Positions 1 to 9,180 of a DNA stretch of 64,000 bases are shown here, piece after piece. The position numbers and the translations under genes were made by a program. Origin of the DNA: Ardenticatenales bacterium (GTDB lineage: Bacteria; Chloroflexota; Anaerolineae; Promineifilales; Promineifilaceae); contig JACKBL010000001.1 in the NCBI GenBank assembly GCA_020634515.1, positions 372,001 through 436,000 of the forward strand, given 5' to 3'. How positions within the stretch are numbered: position 1 is the stretch's first letter; every line of letters begins with the position of its first letter. The notes under the pieces are model-generated. The model was not told the origin of the DNA and searched no databases. It was given only the letters and a program-made list of their open reading frames with translations.

Positions 1-70
1 ACAACGAAGTTGTTTCCTTACCGTTCCTGCAAACTGACGATGCAATTCCGTACTTTATTTCATCGTCAGC
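1..70. repeat. Intergenic repeat family D, copy 1 (cut by window edge)
   Basis: The segment matches the copy at 44024-44112 in the same orientation and the reverse complement of 14161-14248. Shared landmarks are an ACAACG...GTTGTTTCC block followed by an inverted TGACGATG...CATCGTCA pair. All copies lie between genes. Function is unknown; it may be a REP or MITE-like element. Confidence 0.75.
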
Positions 71-94
71 CCGAAGCAGTACGAACCGTTCCCG

Positions 95-805
95 TTAAAG
101 CAATCCCGCAACCTTGCTCTTGGGTACCCGTGAAACGAACACTGCCAGTATTCCTACCAGGCAAATCGATAAAACGACACCTACCAATGCCCAGAAGAAG
201 GGGGGAGTTTTCACCTCAACACGGGATAGGAGCTCAGCTCCACCAAACATAATGGTGATGGGAATGAGTACGGCCAACAAAGTTGAGCTCTTGAAAGTCC
301 AATAGATGAAAGCCTGTACCGCTATCAGCAGCAGCGCAACTAGAGGCATCGTAACGAGCATGTTAAAAAAACCCGGCCCATCGATCAATATCGCTTGCTT
401 TTCATACAGGCCGATATAACCTACGTAAGCGATTAATCCTATTAACATAACCCCGTATGAAAGGATAAAAGTTGCTAACAGCTTGCCCATCCAGACGTTT
501 ACCGGATTACCCCCGAAGTTCAACAGGGGCACGATACTGCCCCTTGTTCGTTCCGATTGAATGGCGTTGTTCAAGACCGCACTGGCATAGAATGGCATCG
601 TTATCAGGGGGATGTAGAGTGCCAGCGAACCGTACACTTTCGGCACTTGCTCTGGCGGGAACATAACGGCTGTATCCCGGGCATTTACGCCTACTAATAA
701 AACAACAAGCAGCGCCGTTAAAGGCGCGTTTACTCGTCCACTGCGACTATTTTCCAAGATCTCTTTCTTTATGAGTGCGATGAGAGGTCGGTATTGTAGA
801 ATCAT
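95..805 (-). CDS. ABC-2 type transporter permease of the RiPP operon
   Basis: This 236-residue protein is strongly hydrophobic with about six membrane segments (near residues 27-43, 60-80, 110-130, 145-165, 170-190 and 205-228), the usual layout of an ABC-2 permease half. It is the last gene of a minus-strand operon and starts 37 bases after the stop of the ATPase gene, which has no membrane domain and so probably pairs with it. Such pairs in RiPP clusters usually give self-immunity or export; YydIJ in Bacillus is a comparable case. The role here is inferred from context. The subfamily cannot be assigned from sequence alone. Confidence 0.8.
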   Translation of the reverse strand: MILQYRPLIALIKKEILENSRSGRVNAPLTALLVVLLVGVNARDTAVMFPPEQVPKVYGSLALYIPLITMPFYASAVLNNAIQSERTRGSIVPLLNFGGNPVNVWMGKLLATFILSYGVMLIGLIAYVGYIGLYEKQAILIDGPGFFNMLVTMPLVALLLIAVQAFIYWTFKSSTLLAVLIPITIMFGGAELLSRVEVKTPPFFWALVGVVLSICLVGILAVFVSRVPKSKVAGLL

Positions 806-842
806 TGTCAGTCATTCAATCAAGCAGGTGGGCAGCTTCAAG

Positions 843-1796
843 TTATGAGGCTGCCGGTGGTCCATCGATAACGTCAAAATAAGCGTCTTCTAGCGATGTT
901 TTTACGGGTGCAAACGCGCGCAACCGAATGCCATCGGCGATTAGTTTCTCCAGGACAACGTCGGCAGGGTCGCCGTTTTGCAGCTCAATCGTAGCCGCAT
1001 ACCCTCCCTCTTGCAGGTTTATTGTGCCGTGGAAACCTGTGCCAGCCAGCACGCTTTGCAGGTAGGTCACATCCATTTGCGCGTGAAAATGAATATCTAT
1101 TCTGTTGCGATGCAGCGAACGCTTCAGATTCTCCGTGGTGTCGCAAGCGACAATATGCCCTTGCTTTAATATGTTGACGCGGTCGGCCAATTGCTCAACC
1201 TCGTGCAAGTCATGCGATGTTAGAAAAATAGTTACACCTTGTTCCCGCGCCAAATCTCTAACCATTTCACGCAAATGGCGTTGCGTTTCCGTGTCAATCC
1301 CATCAAATGGTTCGTCCAAAAACAATAAATCTGGCCGATGCACCAGGGATCTGGCAAAGGCCAGCCGCTGCCGCATACCTTTGGAGAGGGTTTTGGTACG
1401 TGCCGGCATAACTTGCTCCAGCCCCATCTGCCCGGCAAGCCAGGCTATATTTTCCTGCCGTTGGCTACGATTGAGGCCGTACAGTTCAGCGTAGAACATT
1501 AACGTTTCTCGGACGGTCAGTTGTGGATGGAGACAATGAGCATCCAAGACCGCTCCCAGGCGGGGGCCAATATGAGCAAACTCACGCTGGACATCGTGCC
1601 CAAAAATCTCGATACTGCCCCCATCAGGCGGTAACAACCCCAGTAGAATCCGCATCGTGGTTGTCTTGCCGGAGCCATTCGGGCCTACGTAGCCGACGAC
1701 TTCCCCTTGTTTCATTTCAAAGCTAACGGCATCCAGGGCGCGGTTGTCGCCGAATTGTTTGCTCAGTTCCCTAACCCGCACCACGATTTCATTCAT
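843..1796 (-). CDS. ABC transporter ATP-binding protein of the RiPP operon
   Basis: This 317-residue soluble ATPase has Walker A GPNGSGKTTT near residue 40, the signature LSKGMRQR near 137, Walker B LLFLDEP near 157 and a switch histidine in LTSHD. A C-terminal extension of about 100 residues is typical of the DrrA/CcmA group that pairs with ABC-2 permeases. It lies between a radical SAM gene (12-base gap upstream) and the permease. The pair probably exports the mature peptide or protects the producer; the sequence cannot tell which. Confidence 0.88.
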   Translation of the reverse strand: MNEIVVRVRELSKQFGDNRALDAVSFEMKQGEVVGYVGPNGSGKTTTMRILLGLLPPDGGSIEIFGHDVQREFAHIGPRLGAVLDAHCLHPQLTVRETLMFYAELYGLNRSQRQENIAWLAGQMGLEQVMPARTKTLSKGMRQRLAFARSLVHRPDLLFLDEPFDGIDTETQRHLREMVRDLAREQGVTIFLTSHDLHEVEQLADRVNILKQGHIVACDTTENLKRSLHRNRIDIHFHAQMDVTYLQSVLAGTGFHGTINLQEGGYAATIELQNGDPADVVLEKLIADGIRLRAFAPVKTSLEDAYFDVIDGPPAAS

Positions 1797-1808
1797 AAAG
1801 CAACTCTC

Positions 1809-3104
1809 TCAGGCTGTGCGCCACTCCCCGGCAAGAGGATCATAATCGCACACGGATCGACGCAAGGTTGGGTGGTTATCCACTTGCAGGTCAACTGCCA
1901 CGCAATCTATGCAAGCGTAACGGAACTCGCAGTGACGACAGTCAGAAATGGCATCTTTTGTCAACTGCCAATACGCTTCATGCTGCCGGCTCATAAAAAT
2001 ATCTCGTAATGATGCAGTCTCCAAGTGTCCCCAATCTTTTCCCTGGATCATTGGGCAAGGGCGGACCGATCTGTCTGCTGCAAGGGCAATATTGTGGTTC
2101 AGGCAAGCATTAAACTCTCGACGCGCGTAAAATTGCTGTGCGTTGACGCCCTTCACGCGGGCAGGACCCGTTGCCGCCAAAACTTTGAGCGGAAGAACGG
2201 CTCCATCACCTGATCGCGTAATGCGCTCGGCAAAAAAGACATGGCTGGCCCCCAATTGCTGCGCCCACTTCTTTCGCTCTGCCAGCCTGCTTGAGGTTTC
2301 TGGCCGCACAACGATACTCACGGCAAAGGGAATTCCCCGTTGTTGGCAACCTGTCACCCCATTCACAAAATCAGCAAAGCCCTGTTCCATACCGCTGACT
2401 CGCCCGTATTCCTCCGGGCTGTTACCTAACATAACGAAATAGAATTTGGCTCCTGTGGTCGCTATTTCATCTAAAAACGGGGGGGTCGCACCCGCACCAT
2501 TGGTTATGATAATCGCATTGACCGGCGGCGTTTTTTGTCGCAGGCGGCCAACCGCATGTAACAGCAGATCAGGTTGTCGCAGAGGATTACCGCCGACGAA
2601 AAACACGTTCGCGATATTGAAATGCAACAGTTCATCTAATACGAGATCCAACTGGTTTTGCGTCCAATTGACGTTTCGATCTATGCCGGGCCAGCGTTCG
2701 CACGTGTTACATCCTTGCCATATCGGTAACCCGTCCTGTCCGCAATCCGTACAAGAAAGATTGCATTCTGATGTAAGCTGAATGTAGGCGGCGTTGATAA
2801 AAAACGGAGGTTCTACCAATCCGTTAATGCGTATATTTAGAGATGGCAGATACCGTTCGATCCGCACCGGTATCTTATAGTATTGACCAAGTTGATTTCG
2901 CGCCAATTTTTCCAAAAACGCCACAACCTGGACGGATTTTGCCCCTTGCAGTTGATCGACGGGAATGTTCCGCTCACATTGACGCAAAATGTGCGATTCC
3001 AGAGGCGAGATAGGCAATAAGCGAGCACCCGTCAGGTCATAGAGGGCGCTGTTCACAGAACCATTTTCAAGAAAGACATCGCTAAATAGACGGAAGTAAT
3101 TCAT
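1809..3104 (-). CDS. Radical SAM/SPASM peptide maturase (second of two)
   Basis: This 431-residue protein has the radical SAM cluster motif CNLSCTDC near residue 114. Before it is an N-terminal region of about 100 residues that may bind leader peptide. The C-terminal part is rich in cysteines (CLNHN, PCPM, CRHCEFRYACIDC near 405-420), as expected for SPASM auxiliary iron-sulfur clusters. GAGGAG lies 8 bases before the ATG. It follows the other maturase by 12 bases and is only distantly similar to it, so the two may install different crosslinks or act as a pair, as TrnC and TrnD do for thuricin CD. The exact reaction is not known. Confidence 0.85.
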   Translation of the reverse strand: MNYFRLFSDVFLENGSVNSALYDLTGARLLPISPLESHILRQCERNIPVDQLQGAKSVQVVAFLEKLARNQLGQYYKIPVRIERYLPSLNIRINGLVEPPFFINAAYIQLTSECNLSCTDCGQDGLPIWQGCNTCERWPGIDRNVNWTQNQLDLVLDELLHFNIANVFFVGGNPLRQPDLLLHAVGRLRQKTPPVNAIIITNGAGATPPFLDEIATTGAKFYFVMLGNSPEEYGRVSGMEQGFADFVNGVTGCQQRGIPFAVSIVVRPETSSRLAERKKWAQQLGASHVFFAERITRSGDGAVLPLKVLAATGPARVKGVNAQQFYARREFNACLNHNIALAADRSVRPCPMIQGKDWGHLETASLRDIFMSRQHEAYWQLTKDAISDCRHCEFRYACIDCVAVDLQVDNHPTLRRSVCDYDPLAGEWRTA

Positions 3105-3116
3105 CGCGAACGCTCC

Positions 3117-4646
3117 TCACCCTTCCAGCAGACGCAGTTCAGGATTAAAGTAACTTATATCTTCAAAAGCGTTTGGTTCTTTCTCCAGAATGGAGTAGGC
3201 GACCCGGAGTGCCTGGCGGGAGTAGGTGCGAATGGTGTCGCAACTCCCTTCCCCCTTCGGCTTTGCAAAACCATCGTCAGTATTGCAGAGGGCAAAACAG
3301 TTGTTGCATAGTTTAGACGCAGGACAGCGCCAGCATCCCAGGCATACACTTCGATTATATTCTTTGATTATCGCCCCAACGCTCTCGAAATTAATTCCGG
3401 TGTCAACGTGTCCCAGTGGCATAGTTCCGTTTACACGTTCGCAGATATCCAGGATACCATTCGTGCGTACCGTCAGTTTGGCGCCAGGGACGCAGGTTCC
3501 GGTAAATGGTAGTATGGCAGACGTTATATTGCCATGACGGCGTCGCAAGATGGCGCTTATGAGGCGCATTTCGAAATAGACACGGGCATACAAGGGTATC
3601 TCGCTCTCGCCGGTTAGCTTCCCCTGCAGATAGATCTCTTCCAGGCGTTGATGGGCTTCGCGGAACTTCACGACGTCTTTATCGCTAAACTGCTCATAAT
3701 AAACAGTGTCTTGTTCATTCACGCGACTTAGCATTTGTAGCGGGGGTAGCCAGGATTTGTTTTCCTCAAAGAAATCCGCCACCCGAAATAAGTCTGTCTT
3801 CCAGTCGAACACCCCTACCAGGGCCAATTTTTCGTAATCGGGAAAACGTTGACGAAATGCTTTGAGGTTTTTCATGATCAGGTCGAAAGATCCCTTACCT
3901 TTGGGCAGCACACGATTGCGATCATGATCCGGCTGGGGACCATCGAGACTGATATTGATGGCTACGTCGAAGTCGACCAGCGTCTGGGCAATTTCACCCT
4001 GAAGAAGGGTGCCATTTGTTGTCAGAGAGAAAATCAACTCGCAGGGTGCGTTTTCTTGCGCGTAGGTCAGCAGATTTTGCAAGGTTTTGCTGGCCATGAG
4101 GGGTTCGCCCCCATAAAACGTGATCGCCAATTTGCGCAAAGGGTGAGCCAGCACAGCAGGTCGCGCTTGTGCGAAGAAGTAATCGATTGCCTTGCGCCCT
4201 GTTTCAAAAGAGAGGGTGTTGTAGGTGCGATTGCGCGTTAAAGGATACGCCTCGGAAAAGAAGCAGTAACGACACCGCAGGTTGCAATTTTCCGTAAGCA
4301 CCAGGACAAGCTGTCTGAATTCTTGTGTTACGAGTGACTTCACATCGTCTGTGGAGTAATCAAACATGTGTTTCTGCATCATCGCGCGCCAATTGTCGTC
4401 GCGATAAAAGGCGCCGTACATGGTTTCCCATCGGTGAATGAAATTGGCTGCCTGAATCAGCTCCGCCTGACTGTACTGTGTCGCAAGTCCGGCAATGGCC
4501 GTTTCCAGAGGCTGGATAGTATGCGCTTCTAGCAAAGCTATCAGGGCGGCAGTGGCGGGGAATACCATGCCCGTATTGTCATCATATAAATAACTGTTCC
4601 CCTGAAAAGAATCAAAGGTCATGGTGGCCAGTACGCGATTCATCAT
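3117..4646 (-). CDS. Radical SAM/SPASM peptide maturase (first of two)
   Basis: The ATG at 4646 was chosen because AAGGAA lies just before it; the open frame extends to a TTG at 4691 that has no ribosome site. The 509-residue protein has an N-terminal domain of about 110 residues, then the SAM motif CNLRCRYCFF and a glycine-rich FYGGEP motif. The C-terminal SPASM region is cysteine-rich (FTGTCVPG, DICER, CLGCWRCPASKLCNNCFALC), as in AlbA and anSME-like enzymes. It lies directly after the exporter. By family knowledge it probably makes thioether or other radical crosslinks in the 48-residue precursor; this is inferred from context. Confidence 0.87.
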   Translation of the reverse strand: MMNRVLATMTFDSFQGNSYLYDDNTGMVFPATAALIALLEAHTIQPLETAIAGLATQYSQAELIQAANFIHRWETMYGAFYRDDNWRAMMQKHMFDYSTDDVKSLVTQEFRQLVLVLTENCNLRCRYCFFSEAYPLTRNRTYNTLSFETGRKAIDYFFAQARPAVLAHPLRKLAITFYGGEPLMASKTLQNLLTYAQENAPCELIFSLTTNGTLLQGEIAQTLVDFDVAINISLDGPQPDHDRNRVLPKGKGSFDLIMKNLKAFRQRFPDYEKLALVGVFDWKTDLFRVADFFEENKSWLPPLQMLSRVNEQDTVYYEQFSDKDVVKFREAHQRLEEIYLQGKLTGESEIPLYARVYFEMRLISAILRRRHGNITSAILPFTGTCVPGAKLTVRTNGILDICERVNGTMPLGHVDTGINFESVGAIIKEYNRSVCLGCWRCPASKLCNNCFALCNTDDGFAKPKGEGSCDTIRTYSRQALRVAYSILEKEPNAFEDISYFNPELRLLEG

Positions 4647-4700
4647 ACTTTCCTTGTCTATCAAATAATCAGGCGTGTGCTGCGCCGTCAATGGACATTT

Positions 4701-6671
4701 TTATTTGAATGCCTCATGGTACAGATCTTTCTTCTCACCGGGGGGATGGCTCTCGGCATCAATGCCCAGCATTTTACATGCCTGAGCATAGGCGCGGTTG
4801 AATACGTCAGATGACATAAGTGTGGCGGGAATGCCGGCATTCCCAAAGCGCGCCTCCTGTCCATTACCGGCACTAGATTGTACAGTCGCATTAACCGTGA
4901 GCAATTCGCGATACCTGTCGCAACTCAGAAGCAACGCATTATGTTTTCCCGCCGCGACAATTCGTCCGTTTTCAAGTAGAGCGATTTGGTCGGCCGATGT
5001 CACAGAAGCGATACGGTGGGAAATAATGATACGGGTCTTGTTCGCAAACAGCTTTTCAGCTGCCCGCCAGATACGGCTTTCTGATTCACCATCCAATTGG
5101 GAGGTGGCCTCATCAAAGATAACCACATCAGGGTTTTTCAGCAGCGTCCGGGCGATGGAAATACGCTGTTTTTGTCCTCCAGACAGTCGTACACCCTGTT
5201 CCCCAACGACCGTATCGTATCCTTGCGGCATTGCCATGATAAAATCATGTGCATCAGCCGCTTTCGCCGCCGCCAACAGATCAACCTCACTTGCATCCGG
5301 CAGACCATAAAGAATATTGTCGCGCAAAGAGCTGTTAAACAGGAACACGTTTTGCGAGACTATCCCGATTCGATCACGCAATCCGGACAAAATAATCTGG
5401 CTCAGGTCCTGCCCATCGATCAGGATCTGCCCCGATTTCACCGGATACAGTCCCAACAGAAGACGAATTAGGGTTGTTTTGCCCCCACCACTTGGCCCTA
5501 CCAGAGCCGTACATTCGCCGGGCTTGATGGCGAGAGTGACTTCTTGTAGCACATCATCTTCGCCGTACGAAAAACTTACCTTTCTCAACTCGATTGCCCC
5601 GGCCAATGCTGAAATCCTGATTGTCCGTCGCGGGTCTGCCTCTTCGATTACTTCTGCCAGAAGTTCATTAACACGCCGCATTCCCGCCATGGCTGGTCGT
5701 ACACTCAGACCTAATGTCGCCAGCATTTTGGTGGGACCGAAGAACTTCAACATATAGGCTGAAAACGCAATGTATTCTCCTACGGTAAAGGTACTGTTCA
5801 AGATGGCGAACCCGCTTAATCCGAGGATAACCAACCCCATTAACTCAATAATCGTCGTCAGAGATTCATCCGCGATAGCACTTGCCAGACTGCGTAGAAT
5901 GCTGCTCCGGAAAAGCCTTTGCAGATTAACGACGATCTTCTGAGATTCTCGCTCCTCGGTTGCAAACTCTTTAATCGTTTTCACGCCAGACAGAGATTCC
6001 TGGATATGTTGGGAAACCACGGCATTTTGCTCAAGCAGTGATTTTGTGGCAGATTGAATACCCCGACCCTGATACTTGGCAGCCCCCAAAAGTGCTGGCA
6101 AAACAGCGATAACGACAATGGTCAGACGCCAGTCAATCATGAGCATCATTACGAGACCGATGCAAAACTCAAACAAGCCCAGCAGCGGTACCAGCATGGC
6201 ATTCGAGAAAAAAATGCTTAGGGAGCTGACTTCGCTGATCCTGGCCACCAGGTATCCGCTCTGGTTCCTTTCAAAGAAGGTCAGGGGGAGCCTGAGAAGA
6301 TGGCGGAATATGTCTTCACGTAAGCTGATTTGTATGGACTGGCCCAGAATAGTGAAGTTGTAATTGGCAATAAATGAAATAATGGGGCGAATAAGCTGCA
6401 AAATAACCAGAACAATGACGATCCTGACCAATAAGTTGCTATCTTTCTGTGGCAAGACGGAATCCATGATCACCATAGTCATATAAGGTATCGGTGCAAA
6501 CAGGAGCGCCACCACAGTCATTAAAAAGATAGCCCATAAAGCTTGTTTCCAATGGGGTTTTATATAAGCCCATACCCATTTAAGCTCAGACTTCTTTAGC
6601 GGCGGTAATTTCTCCGGCTGGTTTAACAGGGCGATGGCGTCCTTGAGATTGTCACCAAGTGTGTCAGGCAT
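4701..6671 (-). CDS. ABC exporter, fused membrane and ATPase domains, no peptidase domain
   Basis: The chosen ATG at 6671 has GAGGA five bases upstream; the longer frame to 6764 has no such support. The 656-residue product has about six membrane helices in the first 320 residues, then an ATPase domain with Walker A GPSGGGKTT, signature LSGGQKQR and Walker B VVIFDEATSQLD. There is no C39 peptidase domain, so any leader removal must be done elsewhere. A polar tail of about 60 residues after the ATPase is unusual and shows no known domain. It is the first enzyme gene after the precursor and is presumably the peptide exporter. Confidence 0.88.
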   Translation of the reverse strand: MPDTLGDNLKDAIALLNQPEKLPPLKKSELKWVWAYIKPHWKQALWAIFLMTVVALLFAPIPYMTMVIMDSVLPQKDSNLLVRIVIVLVILQLIRPIISFIANYNFTILGQSIQISLREDIFRHLLRLPLTFFERNQSGYLVARISEVSSLSIFFSNAMLVPLLGLFEFCIGLVMMLMIDWRLTIVVIAVLPALLGAAKYQGRGIQSATKSLLEQNAVVSQHIQESLSGVKTIKEFATEERESQKIVVNLQRLFRSSILRSLASAIADESLTTIIELMGLVILGLSGFAILNSTFTVGEYIAFSAYMLKFFGPTKMLATLGLSVRPAMAGMRRVNELLAEVIEEADPRRTIRISALAGAIELRKVSFSYGEDDVLQEVTLAIKPGECTALVGPSGGGKTTLIRLLLGLYPVKSGQILIDGQDLSQIILSGLRDRIGIVSQNVFLFNSSLRDNILYGLPDASEVDLLAAAKAADAHDFIMAMPQGYDTVVGEQGVRLSGGQKQRISIARTLLKNPDVVIFDEATSQLDGESESRIWRAAEKLFANKTRIIISHRIASVTSADQIALLENGRIVAAGKHNALLLSCDRYRELLTVNATVQSSAGNGQEARFGNAGIPATLMSSDVFNRAYAQACKMLGIDAESHPPGEKKDLYHEAFK

Positions 6672-6744
6672 ATTTTCCTCACGCAGGCGATATGACGATA
6701 CGCGCCAATCTGCATTCTGAATACAAATGAGGCTGTCGAAATTA

Positions 6745-6810
6745 GCAGGGCGCTTGAAAATCAATGAGCGGGGCGTAACAAACCCTGAGAACTGTTTTCA
6801 AACGCCCTGC
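6745..6810 (-). promoter_or_regulatory. Hairpin between RiPP precursor and exporter genes
   Basis: Two 16-base arms (6745-6760 and 6795-6810) pair with one mismatch around a 34-base loop. There is no T run after the second arm in the direction of transcription, so it is not a classical terminator. Such hairpins between a precursor and its enzymes can stabilise or process the message so that far more precursor than enzyme is made. That role is inferred. Confidence 0.6.
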
Positions 6811-6834
6811 CAAACCTGGAACTTGGCTACAAAA

Positions 6835-6981
6835 TTATGCCCAGGCTCCGACGATACCCCCGGCGGCTCCCCAGGCAATCAGGGTAACCCCGCCGATCAG
6901 ACAGGCCGCAGCGCAAGCCGCGGCACAAATGCCATTGTGGCAACCTTCCACACCTGCACCGATTTCCAATTCGTCGACCAT
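6835..6981 (-). CDS. Candidate RiPP precursor peptide, sactipeptide-like
   Basis: The ATG at 6981 is preceded by GGAGG at a good distance, so the peptide is 48 residues rather than the 65 of the open frame. A short acidic start (MVDELEIGAGVEG) is followed by cysteines at positions 14, 19, 23 and 27 (C-x4-C-x3-C-x3-C, with alanine triplets between the last three) and a hydrophobic Gly/Ala tail ending in GIVGAWA. The Ala-rich cysteine stretch and tail recall subtilosin A (GLFGLWG end) and thurincin H. Next to two SPASM radical SAM enzymes and transporters, it is best read as a sulfur-to-alpha-carbon or ranthipeptide-type precursor. The crosslinks are unproven. Confidence 0.8.
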   Translation of the reverse strand: MVDELEIGAGVEGCHNGICAAACAAACLIGGVTLIAWGAAGGIVGAWA

Positions 6982-7659
6982 CTTAAACCTCCAATAGTGA
7001 TGAGACAAACTGAAGTTTGCCCACGCAAACACTCAGTTTGCGTTGAGGGTTTCATTCCTGGCGGGCTTCATTGCCCAAAGGAATGTCATGCCTGATACGG
7101 GCACAAACAGGTATTCTCACCGAGGCGTCGGCACAAGGATGACGATCAACCTGAATATGAATTGCGATTGGTGGGAAACTCCCCCAACGTCAGCTGGATG
7201 TTACCATTCCACAAGTTTGTAGAATGAAAATTTCACGACAAGCCAGACGATCAATTACGTCCGCTCTTGTCTAAAATTTGGTGACCAGCCTCTGGTTGTA
7301 GTTACTTACGCCAACCCCTATATGTTATCGGCTAAGGGCTTGTCCGTTCGCCGTGAAGGAGATAACGGATAAGCTTCGATGGTTCGTACTCATCTGGAAA
7401 TCCGAATGCCGATTCCAATTGAACCCAACGAAACACGCCATTCTTTGCCCGTGAATTGACCACCTAGTCAAATGTGTCACTTAGCAGATGTTAAACAGTA
7501 TAAACGGATAGATATTTCGCTCAAGTGACGAAAATTACCCGAATTGAATGACAAAACGCATGTTTCGGCGACTGCAATAATCCCAATATCAACCGTTTTG
7601 GAACATTGGGGGTGGATGCGTTCGGTAACTGTCGGCCACCACACGGCAAGAATGTATGG
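6982..7659. other. Noncoding stretch upstream of the RiPP operon
   Basis: No convincing gene is seen. An 8-bp perfect hairpin (ACGCAAAC-ACTCA-GTTTGCGT, 7023-7043) and a nearby AAACT-GA-AGTTT palindrome lie about 30-60 bases before the precursor start, where an operator or leader element could be. No clear -35/-10 pair was recognised. The stretch is more AT-rich than the mgtE side. Confidence 0.4.
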
Positions 7660-9009
7660 TCATAGCTTCAAGATGAGGCGGGCGACGGTGAAGTAGATGA
7701 ACAGGCCGGTGGCGTCTACGAGTGTACTCATGGCCGGGCCGGAGATGACGGTGGGGTCGATGCGCAGGCGGGCGGCGAGCAGGGGCAGCAAGGAGCCTAA
7801 CCCATTGGCCCAGACGACGATGAAGAAGATGGAGACGGAAACGGCCAGGGCGATCTGGTCGCCCGTGCCCCAGAGCAGGGCGCGGCCAAAAGCGATCACG
7901 CCCATGCCCAGCCCCAATAGCAACCCGGTGCGCAGTTCGTGCCAGAAGGCGTACAGCACGTCGCGGGTGTCGATGTCGCCCACGGCCAGGGCGCGAATGA
8001 TGGTGCTGGTGGTTTGGGAGCCGGCATTGCCGCCCGTGCCGATGAGGAGGGGGACGAAGAAGGCCAGAGCCACGACGGCTTCCAGTTCGCCGGAGAAGAA
8101 GCGCAGGACGCTGCCGGTGAGGGTTTCGGTGAGGAAGAGGAGGAGGAGCCAGCCAATGCGCTTGCGCGTGATGGTGAGGACGCTGGTGTCCAGGTAGGGG
8201 CGGTCAAGGGGTTCGGTGGCGCCGAGGCGTTGGATGTCTTCGGTGGCTTCTTCTTCGAGTACGTCAACGACGTCGTCAATGGTGATCACGCCCAGAAGGA
8301 TGCCGGCATTATCCACCACCGGCAGCGTCAGCAAATCATACCTGGCCATCAACTGCGCGCACGCCTCCTGGTCCGTCCCCACAGGCACCGAAATCACCTC
8401 CGGGTCCATGATCTGCCCCACCACCTCCCGCGGATCCACCATGATCAGGCGCGGCAGGCTAACCACGCCCACCAACTTGCCATGCGCATCCACCACAAAC
8501 AAGTGGAAGATCGTCTCTTCGTCCAACTTCCAGGCGCGAATCGCCTCAATCGCCTCCGCCGCCATCATCCGCCGCCGCAGCGCCAGGAACGAGGATGTCA
8601 TCAAGCCACCGGCGCTGTCGTCGGGATGCAGCAGCAGCGGGCGAATCTCCTCCGGGTCCTCCAGCACGTCGAGGAAGGCGCTCACCTGCGCCGGCTCCAT
8701 CCCCCCCAGCACGTCCGCCGCGTCATCCGGCTCCATTTCGTTGATGATGCGCGCCGCCGTCGCCGGCGGCAGGGCGGAGAGGAGTTCGGTGGCCGCCGTA
8801 TTGTCCATTTCCTCCAGAATGGCCGCCGATTCCGCGGGCTGCAATTGGGGCAGAATGGCTGCCTGTTCTTCATCCTCCAGTTCCGCCAGCAGCTCCGCCT
8901 GGTCCGGCGGGCGCAGCGTCTGCAGAATGTCTCTCGCTTCCACCAGATTGTTGTTATCCAGGGCTATTTGCAGCCGCTCCAGAACGTCTTCCAGGTTTAA
9001 GGGAATCAT
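7660..9009 (-). CDS. mgtE: Magnesium transporter MgtE
   Basis: The 449-residue protein has the full MgtE layout. An acidic superhelical N domain covers residues 1-130 (repeated EMEPDDAADVLGGM-type helices), two CBS domains cover about 135-260, and five membrane helices fill the C-terminal 180 residues, with the conserved GTGGNAGSQ pore-helix segment. MgtE channels admit Mg2+ and close when the cytosolic N and CBS domains bind Mg2+. GGAGG lies 6-8 bases before the ATG. No Mg2+ riboswitch was recognised in the 170 bases upstream. It is monocistronic and nothing is odd. Confidence 0.95.
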   Translation of the reverse strand: MIPLNLEDVLERLQIALDNNNLVEARDILQTLRPPDQAELLAELEDEEQAAILPQLQPAESAAILEEMDNTAATELLSALPPATAARIINEMEPDDAADVLGGMEPAQVSAFLDVLEDPEEIRPLLLHPDDSAGGLMTSSFLALRRRMMAAEAIEAIRAWKLDEETIFHLFVVDAHGKLVGVVSLPRLIMVDPREVVGQIMDPEVISVPVGTDQEACAQLMARYDLLTLPVVDNAGILLGVITIDDVVDVLEEEATEDIQRLGATEPLDRPYLDTSVLTITRKRIGWLLLLFLTETLTGSVLRFFSGELEAVVALAFFVPLLIGTGGNAGSQTTSTIIRALAVGDIDTRDVLYAFWHELRTGLLLGLGMGVIAFGRALLWGTGDQIALAVSVSIFFIVVWANGLGSLLPLLAARLRIDPTVISGPAMSTLVDATGLFIYFTVARLILKL

Positions 9010-9180
9010 CAGCGACCTCCGCGTTTCATGGCCTACGTGGGCGGTGCGTCGCGCATGGCAACCACCGCCGCGCTATCATGCACAGACTATCTGATGGGAA
9101 TTAACGACAGCGCCGTCGGATCAACCGGGCATCCATTGGCGCGCGTATGCCCATGACGGGCGTTTTGTTGAGGAGGGTGT

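Noticed and set aside
6835..7032. The 65-residue version of the precursor peptide
   Set aside because: GGAGG is placed for the internal ATG at 6981; the extra 17 residues would overlap the leader region and include no known leader feature.
7939..9094. Two long plus-strand frames opposite mgtE
   Set aside because: The MgtE protein is complete on the minus strand; the reverse frames are His/Arg- or Ser-rich shadows.
7660..9180. A magnesium riboswitch upstream of mgtE
   Set aside because: The 170-base leader shows no recognisable M-box or similar structure by eye.
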